Shown here one piece after another: positions 56,339 to 64,000 of a stretch of DNA of 64,000 nucleotides (the first letter of the stretch is position 1; every line of letters starts with the position of its first letter). The position numbers were made by a program, and so were the translations under genes. The notes beneath the pieces were generated by a model. That model was not told the DNA's origin. It saw only the letters and a program-made list of their open reading frames with translations, and ran no database searches. This stretch comes from Streptomyces sp. Tu6071 (lineage in GTDB: Bacteria; Actinomycetota; Actinomycetes; Streptomycetales; Streptomycetaceae). The stretch covers positions 3,087,945-3,151,944 of the forward strand of contig NZ_CM001165.1 in the NCBI RefSeq assembly GCF_000213055.1, given 5' to 3'.

Positions 56339-57082
56339 TCAGCCCGCCCCGAACGCCCCCGCCAGCACCCCGAGGTACGCCCCCGCGAGGAGCGCCGGGC
56401 CGAAGGGGATCGCCGTGCGGCGGGTGGCCCGGCGGAGGGCGATGAGGACGAGGCCGTACAGGGCCGCGAGCAGGAAGCCCGCGAAGACGCCCAGGAAGAG
56501 GGCGCCCCAGCCGTACCAGGTGAGGGCGAGGCCGAGAAGCAGGGCGAGTTTCACGTCGCCGAAGCCGAGGCCCGAGGGGCTGACGAGGAAGAGGACCGCG
56601 AAGCCGCCCGCGAGAGCCACCGCGCCGAGCAGGGCGCGCGGCCAGCTTCCCGCGTGTTCGGGGTGCAGCGCCGCGAGGCCGAGGAGCGCGGCGGCGAGGG
56701 GGGCCGTCGTGAGGGTGAGGGGGTCGGGGAGGCGCTGGACGCGCAGGTCGGTGCGGAAGAGGAGGACGCCCGGGGGCGCGAGCAGCAGCCACACGAACAG
56801 CTCGGGGCGCGGGCCCGTCGCCGCCGCGAGCAGCGCGCACAGGAGCGCGGTCCCGAGCGCGTACGGGTACGGGGAGGGGCCGTGCCCGGCCGGGCAGGCG
56901 CGGACGCCGACCCAGCCCCGTACCGGATCGCCCTCCGGGCACACCGTGCTCCACGGCTCGCCCGCCGGGACGGCGAAACGGTGGGCCGCGCGCGGCAGGA
57001 ACGCGCCCGCGAGCGCGCCCCACACGGCCGCGCAGACCGCGAGGAACGCGGGTGAGGCGGCGAGTCCGGCGGCGGAGGTCAT
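56339..57082 (-). CDS. Prepilin peptidase (A24 family)
   Basis: 247 aa, about seven hydrophobic helices. The two catalytic aspartates are present: Asp in FRTDLRVQRLPDPLTL and Asp in SGLGFGDVKLALLLG (GxGD). Two Cys in the cytoplasmic loop (TVCPEGDP ... RACPAGHG) may be a remnant of the zinc site of bifunctional members. It cleaves type IV/Tad prepilin leaders. ATG at 57082. It follows the LysM-BTAD gene by 61 bp; no pilin genes are in the window. Confidence 0.88.
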   Translation of the reverse strand: MTSAAGLAASPAFLAVCAAVWGALAGAFLPRAAHRFAVPAGEPWSTVCPEGDPVRGWVGVRACPAGHGPSPYPYALGTALLCALLAAATGPRPELFVWLLLAPPGVLLFRTDLRVQRLPDPLTLTTAPLAAALLGLAALHPEHAGSWPRALLGAVALAGGFAVLFLVSPSGLGFGDVKLALLLGLALTWYGWGALFLGVFAGFLLAALYGLVLIALRRATRRTAIPFGPALLAGAYLGVLAGAFGAG

Positions 57083-57143
57083 GCCGGGCCCGCCCCGCAC
57101 GTGTCCGTGTCCCTGGCCGTCACCCGTGCCCTCCCGGCACCGC

Positions 57144-60140
57144 TCACGCCGTCCCCGCCTCGTCGGAGGCAGCCGCGCCCGGGAGCAGTTCGTCGAGCAA
57201 CGCCGCCGTGCGGGGCGGGAGTCCACGGGCTCCGGAGCGGGTCGCGAACGCGGACGCGAGGGCGCGGAGGCGGGGCGCGTCGCCCGTCGCGTGGACGGCG
57301 CGCAGGAGTTCGTTCCACAGGCGTTCGTCGGTGCCCGCGCTCACCAGGGCGCGCTCCAGCGCCTCCGCCGCCTGCGGGGCGCGGTCGCGTTCGAGGTGGA
57401 AGGCGGCGAGAGCGAGGCCGATGTCGGCCACCAGGAGCGGGAGTTGGGCGTCGACGATCTCGTGCGCGAGCCAGCCGTAGCGACCCGCGGGCCGCTCGGC
57501 GAGGAGCGGGCCGCGCACGAGGCCGAGCGCGTCGGTGAGGAGCCTGCCGCGTACCGCGCGGTCGTCGGCGCCGCGTCCGCTCGTCGCCTCGTGGTAGAGC
57601 GAGCGGAGCACGTCGAGGTCGGAGACGACGGAGGCGTCGAGCACGAGACGGCCCGTGGCGTCCTCGCGCAGGCGCGGCGTGCCGTCCTCGCCCGTGCCGA
57701 GCCAGTCGCGCAACCGCGCGACGGTCGCCTCGCGCACGTCGTCACCGGCGCCGCGCGGCCACAGCGCGGAGGCGAGGACGCGCGGGTGGACGCCCTCGCG
57801 GTGCAGGAGGAGGAGGGCGAGGGCTTCGCGCAGGAGCGGGCCGCGCTCGTCGTCGGGCGCGTCGAGGCCCATGAGTTCGTACCGGCCGACGAGGCGCGCG
57901 TACACCGAGGGACGGCCCTGTTCGCTGATGTCGACGAGGAAGGGCGGCCGGTGGGCCGCGGCCGGGCCCGCCGGGTCGTCGTCCCCGCCGCCACCGCCGA
58001 AGGCGTCGGCCGCCGCGAAGAGGCGTGCCACGGCGGCGTGCTGCGGCCCGGGGAGGAGCTGGGCGTCCAGTTCGAGGCCGAGGAGCGGGGCCAGGAGACG
58101 GCCCTCGGAGGTGATCTCCATCTCCCAGGCGGCACCGGGCAGTTGGTCCGGGCCCGCGCCCACGAGGTAACCGATGCCCAAGCGGGCGGCGTCATGGGCG
58201 AGTTCCGCGAGGCGGGCGGCCTGTTCGGCGTCGGGTTCGGCGGCCAGGAGGACCAGGTGGGCGGCCCAGCCGGCCTGGTGGGCGGGGCCCGTACGGCCCG
58301 TGAGGACGGAGTCCGCGCCCGCCGCGCCGAGCCCCGCGCGGCGGCTCGCGGTCTCGGCCTCCATGACGTCCAGGAGCGCCGCGACGTCGTCGAGCGGGCG
58401 CAGCCGCGAGGGGGCGAGCGGGACGAGGTCGGCGCCGAAGCCGACGAGCGTCACCGTCATGCGGTCCGACCAGCCGTTGGTGGCGAGTTCGGCGGCGACC
58501 GAGGAGAGCACGGCCTGCCGGTCGGCGGGCGCGCCCGCGAGCGAGACGAGCCCGGGGACGGCCTCCAGGTTGAGGAGGAGGCGCGAGCCGTCCTGCGCGC
58601 CGAGGCTGACGAGTCCCGGGTACGGGGCGGCCTGCGGCTCCTCGTCGGCGGGCTCGTCCGTACTGTCCGGGTCCACTGCGGGAACGGGTACTTCGCGGCC
58701 TTCGAGGCGCCAGAACGTCTCGTCCTCGCCGTGGGTCCAGGGGGCGGGGGGCGGGCCCGCCGGTTCGGCGAGCTGGAGGTGGAGTTCCTCGGTGCCGAGC
58801 CAGGCCGCGTAGACGAGGGGCAGGGGGCGGCCCTCGGCGGCGAGCGAGCGGGCGAGGGAGCGGAGTGCGCGGTCGAGGAAGCGGACGGCCCCCGGGTCGG
58901 CGCCCGCGAAGAGCGCGTCCTGCACGTCGGCCTCGTCGCCGCTCGGTGTGGGCAGCTCCATGCCCCGGCGGCGGCCGGCGACGGCGGTCGCCGCCTGCCA
59001 CAGCGCGGCCCTGCGGCGGCGCCCGAGCGCGGCGAGGAGACCGGCGGCGAGGAGCGGGGCGCCGAGAAGGGCCTCGGGGAGGCCCGGGGTGTGCGAGGCG
59101 GGGGCGGCGACCTCCTCGCCCGCGGGCGGGGTCGCGGTGTGTCCGGCCGCGTGCTCGTGGTGGGCCGGGACGGTGAAGTGCCCCGTCGTGGTGTCGCCGT
59201 CCCGCGCGGCGGGGCGCTGCTGCTCGTGGCCGCCCTGACCGGCCTGTCCGCCCCGGCCGTCCTGCCCGTCCTTCGCGTACGCGTCGAGTTCCTGCTGCTG
59301 CCCCTTGCTCAACTCCGGATTCGCGCCGGGCGTTTCGACGAGTTCGCCGCCGTGGGCGTCGGCGGGCATCTCCATGATCCAGCCGGGCCTGATGAGGCTC
59401 GCCTCGGAGAGCCGGGAGCCGTCGGGCTGCACGCGGTCCTTGTTGAGGGCGTAGATCTCCTTGTAGCGGCGGCCGTCGTCCAGGTGGCGCTGCGCGATCT
59501 CCCAGAGGGAGTCGTGGTGGCGGCCCTCGGGCGGCTGGATGCGGTAGAACTTCGTTCCCTGCTGGTGGGTCCCGCCGGTGTCGGCCTGCCGCGCGATCTG
59601 CTCCGCCTGGCGGGCGAGGGCGTCCGCCGCGCTCTGCTGCCGGCCGCCGACGAGACCGCCCGGGGTCTGCTGGGCGGCGGCGACGGTGGGCCGGTGCGTG
59701 TCGGGGGCCTGCTGCCCGAAGCCGGGGATCCCGGGCGTGAAGCTCGCGGCCGTGGCCCCCAGGAGGAGGACGGCGGCGACGAGTTGGCGCGCGAGGAGCT
59801 GGCTCGGACCCGCGCCGGGAACCCGCGCGGGCAGCCCGACGCCGGAGACGGCGGCCTTCACCTCCACGAGCACGCAGGCGGTGAACTGCGCCCAGGCGAT
59901 CCACACGACCAGCATGAGGATGCGTATGAGCGTCTCGGCGTCGATGGCCGAGCTGAGCCATTCGCCGGGCGGCCCGTCCGGTACCGGGCGCCCCACCTGG
60001 ATGAGCCCGAACGGCACCCCGAGGACGAGCGCGAGCAGCGCGACGACGGCGAGGAGCGCCTTCATCACGTCCCCGAACGTCCGCCGCGGGCGCGGCGGTA
60101 CGGGCATCGGGCTCGCGGACCGTGCGGAACTACGTGCCAT
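57144..60140 (-). CDS. Membrane-bound LysM + BTAD regulator-like protein
   Basis: 998 aa. Three N-terminal transmembrane helices (about 22-45, 72-95, 115-138), a LysM-like domain (about 205-265; HDSLWEIAQRHLDDGRRYKE, IYALNKD), a Gln/Gly/His-rich linker, another hydrophobic pair (about 345-365), and a large cytoplasmic part ending in a winged-helix-like region (EGVHPRVLASALWPRGAGDD) plus a bacterial transcriptional activator (BTAD) TPR-like domain (about 870-970). The ATG at 60140 has GGAAGG upstream. Such proteins sit beside Tad/Flp pilus genes in Streptomyces; here the next gene is a prepilin peptidase. It could link envelope state to transcription. Confidence 0.82.
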   Translation of the reverse strand: MARSSARSASPMPVPPRPRRTFGDVMKALLAVVALLALVLGVPFGLIQVGRPVPDGPPGEWLSSAIDAETLIRILMLVVWIAWAQFTACVLVEVKAAVSGVGLPARVPGAGPSQLLARQLVAAVLLLGATAASFTPGIPGFGQQAPDTHRPTVAAAQQTPGGLVGGRQQSAADALARQAEQIARQADTGGTHQQGTKFYRIQPPEGRHHDSLWEIAQRHLDDGRRYKEIYALNKDRVQPDGSRLSEASLIRPGWIMEMPADAHGGELVETPGANPELSKGQQQELDAYAKDGQDGRGGQAGQGGHEQQRPAARDGDTTTGHFTVPAHHEHAAGHTATPPAGEEVAAPASHTPGLPEALLGAPLLAAGLLAALGRRRRAALWQAATAVAGRRRGMELPTPSGDEADVQDALFAGADPGAVRFLDRALRSLARSLAAEGRPLPLVYAAWLGTEELHLQLAEPAGPPPAPWTHGEDETFWRLEGREVPVPAVDPDSTDEPADEEPQAAPYPGLVSLGAQDGSRLLLNLEAVPGLVSLAGAPADRQAVLSSVAAELATNGWSDRMTVTLVGFGADLVPLAPSRLRPLDDVAALLDVMEAETASRRAGLGAAGADSVLTGRTGPAHQAGWAAHLVLLAAEPDAEQAARLAELAHDAARLGIGYLVGAGPDQLPGAAWEMEITSEGRLLAPLLGLELDAQLLPGPQHAAVARLFAAADAFGGGGGDDDPAGPAAAHRPPFLVDISEQGRPSVYARLVGRYELMGLDAPDDERGPLLREALALLLLHREGVHPRVLASALWPRGAGDDVREATVARLRDWLGTGEDGTPRLREDATGRLVLDASVVSDLDVLRSLYHEATSGRGADDRAVRGRLLTDALGLVRGPLLAERPAGRYGWLAHEIVDAQLPLLVADIGLALAAFHLERDRAPQAAEALERALVSAGTDERLWNELLRAVHATGDAPRLRALASAFATRSGARGLPPRTAALLDELLPGAAASDEAGTA

Positions 60141-60465
60141 GAAAGCCTTCCCGGGCGACCGGTGCGGAACTGCTGTACGAGGCACAGCGGGTTTACGGGG
60201 CAGAGCCTAACGGCCGGTAAGTGCCCCTCGCAGGGGTCACGCCCCGAAGTGCGGGGGGCTTTGGGTGAGTTGCGGCGGGTAGTGCGGTACGTCCCCGGCT
60301 GACGTCCCACGTTGACGCCGCACGCCGGGCGCTCGGGCCCCGGCACCCGCGCGTTGGCGCCCGCGCTCCGACACCCAGGTGTGGGAGCCCGCGCCTTGGT
60401 GCCCGCCCCGCCCCAGCCGCCCGCCGCCCCGCCCGGACGCCGCCCCCGCCTGGACGCCCCCCGCC
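60141..60465. other. 325-bp intergenic region
   Basis: Lies between the nucleotidyltransferase 3' end and the LysM-BTAD start. No gene, no strong operator; C-rich with some local GGCGCCCGCG-like near-repeats. Presumably holds the LysM-BTAD promoter. Confidence 0.4.
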
Positions 60466-61305
60466 TCACCCGCCCGGTCGCTCCGCCGCCGACTCGATGA
60501 CGCCCTCCCACGTCCGCCGGTACCCCTCCCGCAGCGGCCCGCCCACCAGCGCGAGTACCGCGCCCGCCGCCTCGACGAGCGGTCCCGCCTCGTCGTCGGC
60601 GCAGAGCCTGAGGTGCGCGTCGAGCAGCGCTCCGCCCCGTTCCGGGTCGGCCGCGCGCAGTCTCCGGGGCAGCCACTTGCCGCCTGCCGTCCAGGCCCGC
60701 CGGTGGTCGCACAGCAGCTCGGCGGCGGCCCCGAAGACGTAGCCGCCGAGCGCGAGCCGCTCGTGCCGGTCGCGCACGTCGGCGAGGTCGTCGAGGGCGT
60801 CCGTCAGCCCGTACCGCCTGGTCTCGACGCTCGCCGCGGGCAGCGGGGGCGGGCCCTCGTCCAGGAGCGCGACGGCGCGGGCGCGCGCCTCACCGGCCGC
60901 GCCCTCGCGGTCGATGAGGACGAGCCCCTGGGCGTAGAGGTACGGGAGCACGGGGCGGCGCGAGGCCCGGTCGGCGGCGAACAGCTCGGCGAGCCCGGCC
61001 CGGGTGTGGACGAACAGTTCGGCGACCCGGCCCTCGTGGCGCACGGTCTCGCGCAGCGTCACGGCCGTGTCGGGGACGAGGACCGCGAGGTCGAGATCGC
61101 TCAGCGGCCCGGCCCGCCCGGCGGCGGCGGAGCCGCCGAGCACCGCCCCGAGCGCCTCGGGGAACCGCGTGCGCACGAGGCGGCGCGCCTGGTCCACGAG
61201 GTCCTGCGCGAGGGGGGCCGCGCCCGCGTCCGCGGGCGGGTCCGCGCCCGGGTCCGCGGGCGGGTCCGCGCCCGGGTCCGTCTGGGGGTTCATGCGTGAG
61301 TCCAT
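60466..61305 (-). CDS. Nucleotidyltransferase-domain protein
   Basis: 279 aa. Pol-beta-type motif LGGSAAAGRAGPLSDLDLAV (GGS then DxD) near residue 50-85, followed by a helical HEPN/KNTase_C-like C-terminal half. The N-terminus has tandem DPPADPGA units from a 24-bp repeat (about 61235-61280). ATG at 61305 with GAGG 7 nt upstream. May act as an antibiotic nucleotidyltransferase or a nucleotide-modifying MNT-like protein; substrate unknown. Confidence 0.78.
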   Translation of the reverse strand: MDSRMNPQTDPGADPPADPGADPPADAGAAPLAQDLVDQARRLVRTRFPEALGAVLGGSAAAGRAGPLSDLDLAVLVPDTAVTLRETVRHEGRVAELFVHTRAGLAELFAADRASRRPVLPYLYAQGLVLIDREGAAGEARARAVALLDEGPPPLPAASVETRRYGLTDALDDLADVRDRHERLALGGYVFGAAAELLCDHRRAWTAGGKWLPRRLRAADPERGGALLDAHLRLCADDEAGPLVEAAGAVLALVGGPLREGYRRTWEGVIESAAERPGG

Positions 61306-61423
61306 ACGCGAGCCTCGCACACCACGCGTCCCGTCCGCCGCGCGCCCGACCCGGCACACCCCGCCGCGCCCGCCTCACACGCCGCGCGCCCCGCTCCGCC
61401 CGCCACAGGCCCCGTGCCGCCCG

Positions 61424-61816
61424 CTACCCCGCCCGCGTCGCGATCTGGATCAGGTTGCCGCACGTGTCGTCGAAGACCGCCATGGTGACGGGCCCCGCCG
61501 TCAGCGGCTCCTGGGTGAAGCGGACGCCGAGGGCGCTCAGGCGCTCGTACTCCGCCGCCACGTCGTCCACGGCGAACTGCGCGAGCGGGATGCCGTCCTC
61601 GACGAGCGCTCTGCGGTACGGGCCCACCGCCGGGTGCCGCGCGGGCTCCAGGAGGAGTTCGGTGCCCCCCGGGTCGTCGGGCGCGACGACGGTGAGCCAG
61701 CGATCCGCGCCGCCCAGCGGGACGTCGTGCTTCTTCACGAAGCCGAGGACGCGCGTGTAGAAGTGCTCGGCCCGTGTCTGGTCGTCGACGAAGACGCTGG
61801 TGAGGTGGATCTTCAC
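61424..61816 (-). CDS. VOC-family (glyoxalase/bleomycin-resistance-like) protein
   Basis: 130 aa single VOC domain: VFVDDQTRAEHFYTRVLGF start and VTMAVFDDTCGNLIQI end, with conserved Asn-Leu-Ile-Gln. GTG at 61816 with GGAGAG upstream. Upstream of it on the same strand is the iron-siderophore binding-protein gene, with 95 bp between. Confidence 0.85.
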   Translation of the reverse strand: MKIHLTSVFVDDQTRAEHFYTRVLGFVKKHDVPLGGADRWLTVVAPDDPGGTELLLEPARHPAVGPYRRALVEDGIPLAQFAVDDVAAEYERLSALGVRFTQEPLTAGPVTMAVFDDTCGNLIQIATRAG

Positions 61817-61911
61817 AGGATGCTCTCCTCGGGTCCGGCGGGACGGCGGAAGGGCCCGCCCCCGGGCATCATGCCGGGGACGGGCCCAACTGTCCTGCCG
61901 CGACGCGGGCC

Positions 61912-62958
61912 TTACTTGAGCGCCTTCGCGAACTGCGGGACCACGTGGTCGATCGCGTACTGGATCGAGAGGACCGAGCCCGTCGCGAACGCCTTGCTGG
62001 AGGTCTCGTCGAGGATCAGCGAGTGGCCCGCCTTGACCGAGGGAACCGCCTTGTACAGCGGGTCGTTGGTGATCTTCGAGTCGGGGACGCCGATGCCCGC
62101 CATGACGGTCAGGTCGGAGTCGAGGAGGTCCAGGTTCTCCTTCGAGACGCGGATGGAGAAGGAGTCCCCCTTCTTCGCCTCGACCTTCGGGTTGTTCTTG
62201 AAGCCGAGGTTCGTCGCGAAGTCCACGCGGCCGTCACCGTTGATGTAGGCCCCGTAGCCCTCCGAGGAGAGCGCGCCGACCGTGATGGTCTTTCCCTTGA
62301 ACTCCGGGTGCTCCTTCGCGGCGGCGGCGAACTTGGCGTTCGTGTCGGAGATCAGCTTCTGGCCCTTCTCCGGCACGCCGAGCGCCTGGGAGACCATGAG
62401 CGTCTGCTGCTTCCACGACGTGAGGTAGGCGTCGCCGCCCTTGGGCACGTCCACCGTGGGGGCGATCTTGCTGAGCGTCTCGTAACGCGTCTTGTCGCCG
62501 CTGGACTTGGTGTCGAGGATCAGGTCCGGCTTGAGGGCCGCGATCTTCTCGTACTCCGGCTCCAGGGTGCCGATCAGCTCGGGCTTCTTGTCATACATGC
62601 CCTTGGCCCACGGGCCCACGCCGTCGCCGCCGAACGGCAGCCAGTCGCTCGCGCCGACGGGCTGCGCGCCGAGCGCGAGCGCGGCCTCGGCGTCGCCCCA
62701 GCCCAGCGCCACGACGCGCTTCGGCTTCTTGTCGATCGTGATGGTGCCGTACTTCGTCGCGACCTTCGCGGGGAACGCGCCGCTCGACGCCGCCGAGTCC
62801 TTCGCCCCGGAACCGGAGTCCTTGTCGCCGTCGTCGTCGGAACCGCACGCGGTGGCGGTGACGAGGAGGGTGGCGACACCGGCGGAGAGCAGCGCGACCG
62901 TGCGGGTGCGACGGCGACGCCGGGAGAGGACGGGGGAAGCGGAAGCGTTCATACCCAT
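61912..62958 (-). CDS. Iron-siderophore ABC transporter substrate-binding lipoprotein
   Basis: 348 aa (346 if it starts at the ATG at 62952). Lipoprotein signal with TATAC just before the mature start and an acidic linker (GSDDDGDKDSG). The class III/FecB-type binding fold is seen in KRVVALGWGDAEAALALGA, LKPDLILDT and the C-terminal HVVPQFAKALK. An iron box overlaps the start, so it should be repressed by iron via a DmdR1-type protein. TAACCT lies 7 nt before ATG 62952, so the mRNA may be leaderless from that codon. It is downstream of the ATPase gene. Confidence 0.88.
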   Translation of the reverse strand: MGMNASASPVLSRRRRRTRTVALLSAGVATLLVTATACGSDDDGDKDSGSGAKDSAASSGAFPAKVATKYGTITIDKKPKRVVALGWGDAEAALALGAQPVGASDWLPFGGDGVGPWAKGMYDKKPELIGTLEPEYEKIAALKPDLILDTKSSGDKTRYETLSKIAPTVDVPKGGDAYLTSWKQQTLMVSQALGVPEKGQKLISDTNAKFAAAAKEHPEFKGKTITVGALSSEGYGAYINGDGRVDFATNLGFKNNPKVEAKKGDSFSIRVSKENLDLLDSDLTVMAGIGVPDSKITNDPLYKAVPSVKAGHSLILDETSSKAFATGSVLSIQYAIDHVVPQFAKALK

Positions 62959-62976
62959 GAGGTTAGCCTGCCCTTA
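62958..62976 (-). promoter_or_regulatory. DmdR1/IdeR-type iron box
   Basis: On the minus strand TAAGGGCAGGCTAACCTCA matches TTAGGTTAGGCTAACCTAA at 15 of 19 positions and covers the putative -10 TAACCT of the binding-protein gene. Strong context: the gene product is an iron-siderophore binding protein. Confidence 0.75.
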
Positions 62977-63081
62977 CCGGACTCATGTACGGAGGGGGGA
63001 CATCCGGCCGTCGTGTGCGTCACACCGGCTCGGGGCGCCTGGCGGCTCAAGACCACCGGCTCAGGCCCCAGGCCCACCGGC

Positions 63082-63921
63082 TCAGGACCGCCCGCCCACG
63101 TGGTGCCGTCCGAGCGGCACCACCATCGGCGTCCCCGAGGCCGGGTCCGGGATCACGGAGCACCGCATCCCGAACGTCTCCGTCACCAGCTCCTCCGTCA
63201 CCACGTCCGCCGGAGCCCCCTCCGCGACGATCCGCCCGTCCGCCATCACGACGAGGTGGTCGGCGTACCGGCAGGCGAGGTTCAGCTCGTGCAGGACGGC
63301 GACCATCGTGACGCCGCGCTCGCGGTTGAGGTCGGTGAGCAGGTCGAGGACGTCGAGCTGGTGGCTCAGGTCCAGGTACGTCGTCGGCTCGTCGAGGAGC
63401 AGCAGTTCGGTGCGCTGCGCGAGCGCCATCGCGATCCACACGCGCTGCCGCTGCCCGCCGGACAGCTCGTCGACGGGCCGGTCCGCGAGGTCGAGGACGT
63501 CCGTCGAGAGCAGCGCCTCGGCGACGGCGGTGTCGTCCTCGTCGGTCCAGCGCCGGAAGAAGCCCTGGTGCGGGTAACGGCCGCGCCCGACGAGGTCGGC
63601 GACGCTGATGCCCTCGGGCGCGACGGGCGACTGCGGCAGGATGCCGAGCACCGAGGCGACCTCCCGCGTCGGCATCTCCTGCACCGACCTGCCGTCGAGC
63701 AGCACCGCCCCGGAGAGCGGCGGGAGCAGCCGGGCCATGGCCCGCAGGAGCGTCGACTTGCCGCAGGCGTTCGGCCCCACGATGACCGTGAAACCACCGG
63801 TCGGGACGGACACGCTGAGCCCCGGCACGATCTCGCGGCCGTCGTAGCCGAGGCGCACGTCGCGCGTTTCGAGGCGGGACGGCGCGGCTTCGCTCGTCGT
63901 CAGCGCTGCTTCGCTCTTCAC
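63082..63921 (-). CDS. Iron-siderophore ABC transporter ATP-binding protein (FecE/FepC type)
   Basis: 279 aa. Walker A VGPNACGKSTLL, Q-loop ILPQSPVAPEGISV, signature ELSGGQRQRVWIAMALAQ, Walker B LLLLDEPTTYLDLSHQ, H-loop VLHELNLACRYADH: all intact. It powers import of ferric siderophore with the binding protein downstream. GTG at 63921 with AAGGAG 8 nt upstream; it appears to overlap the end of an upstream gene as GTGA. Confidence 0.94.
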   Translation of the reverse strand: MKSEAALTTSEAAPSRLETRDVRLGYDGREIVPGLSVSVPTGGFTVIVGPNACGKSTLLRAMARLLPPLSGAVLLDGRSVQEMPTREVASVLGILPQSPVAPEGISVADLVGRGRYPHQGFFRRWTDEDDTAVAEALLSTDVLDLADRPVDELSGGQRQRVWIAMALAQRTELLLLDEPTTYLDLSHQLDVLDLLTDLNRERGVTMVAVLHELNLACRYADHLVVMADGRIVAEGAPADVVTEELVTETFGMRCSVIPDPASGTPMVVPLGRHHVGGRS

Positions 63922-64000
63922 GGGCGCGGCTCCTTCGGGGGCAGGGACGGTCGTGCGGTGACGGGTACGGGGACGGACGCGCCCGGCCCCGTACGGGCTC
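63918..64000 (-). CDS. Possible 3' end of an upstream gene (perhaps FecCD permease)
   Basis: A frame open from the window edge ends with TGA at 63918-63920, overlapping the ATPase GTG as GTGA. The ~27 visible residues are Pro-rich (PVTARPSLPPKEPRP at the end) and not diagnostic; a permease is guessed only from operon logic. Confidence 0.3.
   Translation of the reverse strand, partial: ARTGPGASVPVPVTARPSLPPKEPRP

Overview
The window is high-GC actinobacterial DNA, almost certainly from a Streptomyces chromosome. The support is strong G/C bias at third codon positions, frequent GTG starts, Streptomyces-type lipoproteins and secreted proteins, a 14-gene nuo operon, a futalosine-pathway menaquinone gene (mqnC), and Rex-, Crp- and DmdR-like operator sequences. 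From memory of S. coelicolor, the order recQ - nuoN..nuoA - NlpC/P60 - geranylgeranyl reductase - PASTA protein - menG - mqnC is a conserved core block. About 16 kb of accessory DNA (roughly 22.2-38.6 kb) sits between the NlpC/P60 gene and the reductase.

Layout. 1-1.5 kb: 5' part of recQ. 1.7-18.2 kb: complete nuoA-N operon on the minus strand, mostly with 4-bp stop/start overlaps, encoding the NADH:menaquinone oxidoreductase (complex I). Upstream of nuoA lie a Rex-type operator and two Crp-type sites. 18.9-20.9 kb: divergent GlxA/AraC-type regulator and quinone-oxidoreductase-like MDR protein. 21.3-26.3 kb: secreted NlpC/P60 hydrolase, a membrane-anchored protein, a trypsin-like protein with FG-GAP repeats that lacks its catalytic His, and a small secreted protein with a possible coupled 41-aa ORF. 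26.6-35.4 kb: a toxin-like island, made of a Tat-exported ALF-repeat/coiled-coil giant, a secreted protein with two nuclease domains (NucA/NucB plus non-specific endonuclease), two paralogous DUF1963-like proteins (candidate immunity) and a DUF4328 membrane protein. 35.6-38.6 kb: TetR regulator with a palindromic operator, divergent from two amidohydrolases.

38.6-46.6 kb returns to the core: geranylgeranyl reductase, GNAT, PASTA protein, menG, a GH18-like lipoprotein, a VOC protein, a membrane protein, a truncated amidohydrolase-like protein and mqnC. The reductase, menG and mqnC plausibly make or modify the menaquinone that Nuo reduces. 46.7-53 kb: a P-loop kinase-like protein, an acyl-CoA ligase divergent from a PucR-type regulator, and a MarR-MFS-isochorismatase operon with an elaborate operator. 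53-61.8 kb: a frameshifted DUF4157/eCIS-core-like gene, a DUF4232 lipoprotein, a DUF5707 protein, a prepilin peptidase, a membrane LysM-BTAD protein, a nucleotidyltransferase and a VOC protein. 61.9-64 kb: iron-siderophore ABC transporter parts (binding protein with an iron box, and ATPase). The first and last genes are cut by the window edges.

The most unusual content is the 26.6-35.4 kb secreted-toxin-like island. The operator architectures upstream of nuoA and the marR-like gene are the clearest regulatory signals.
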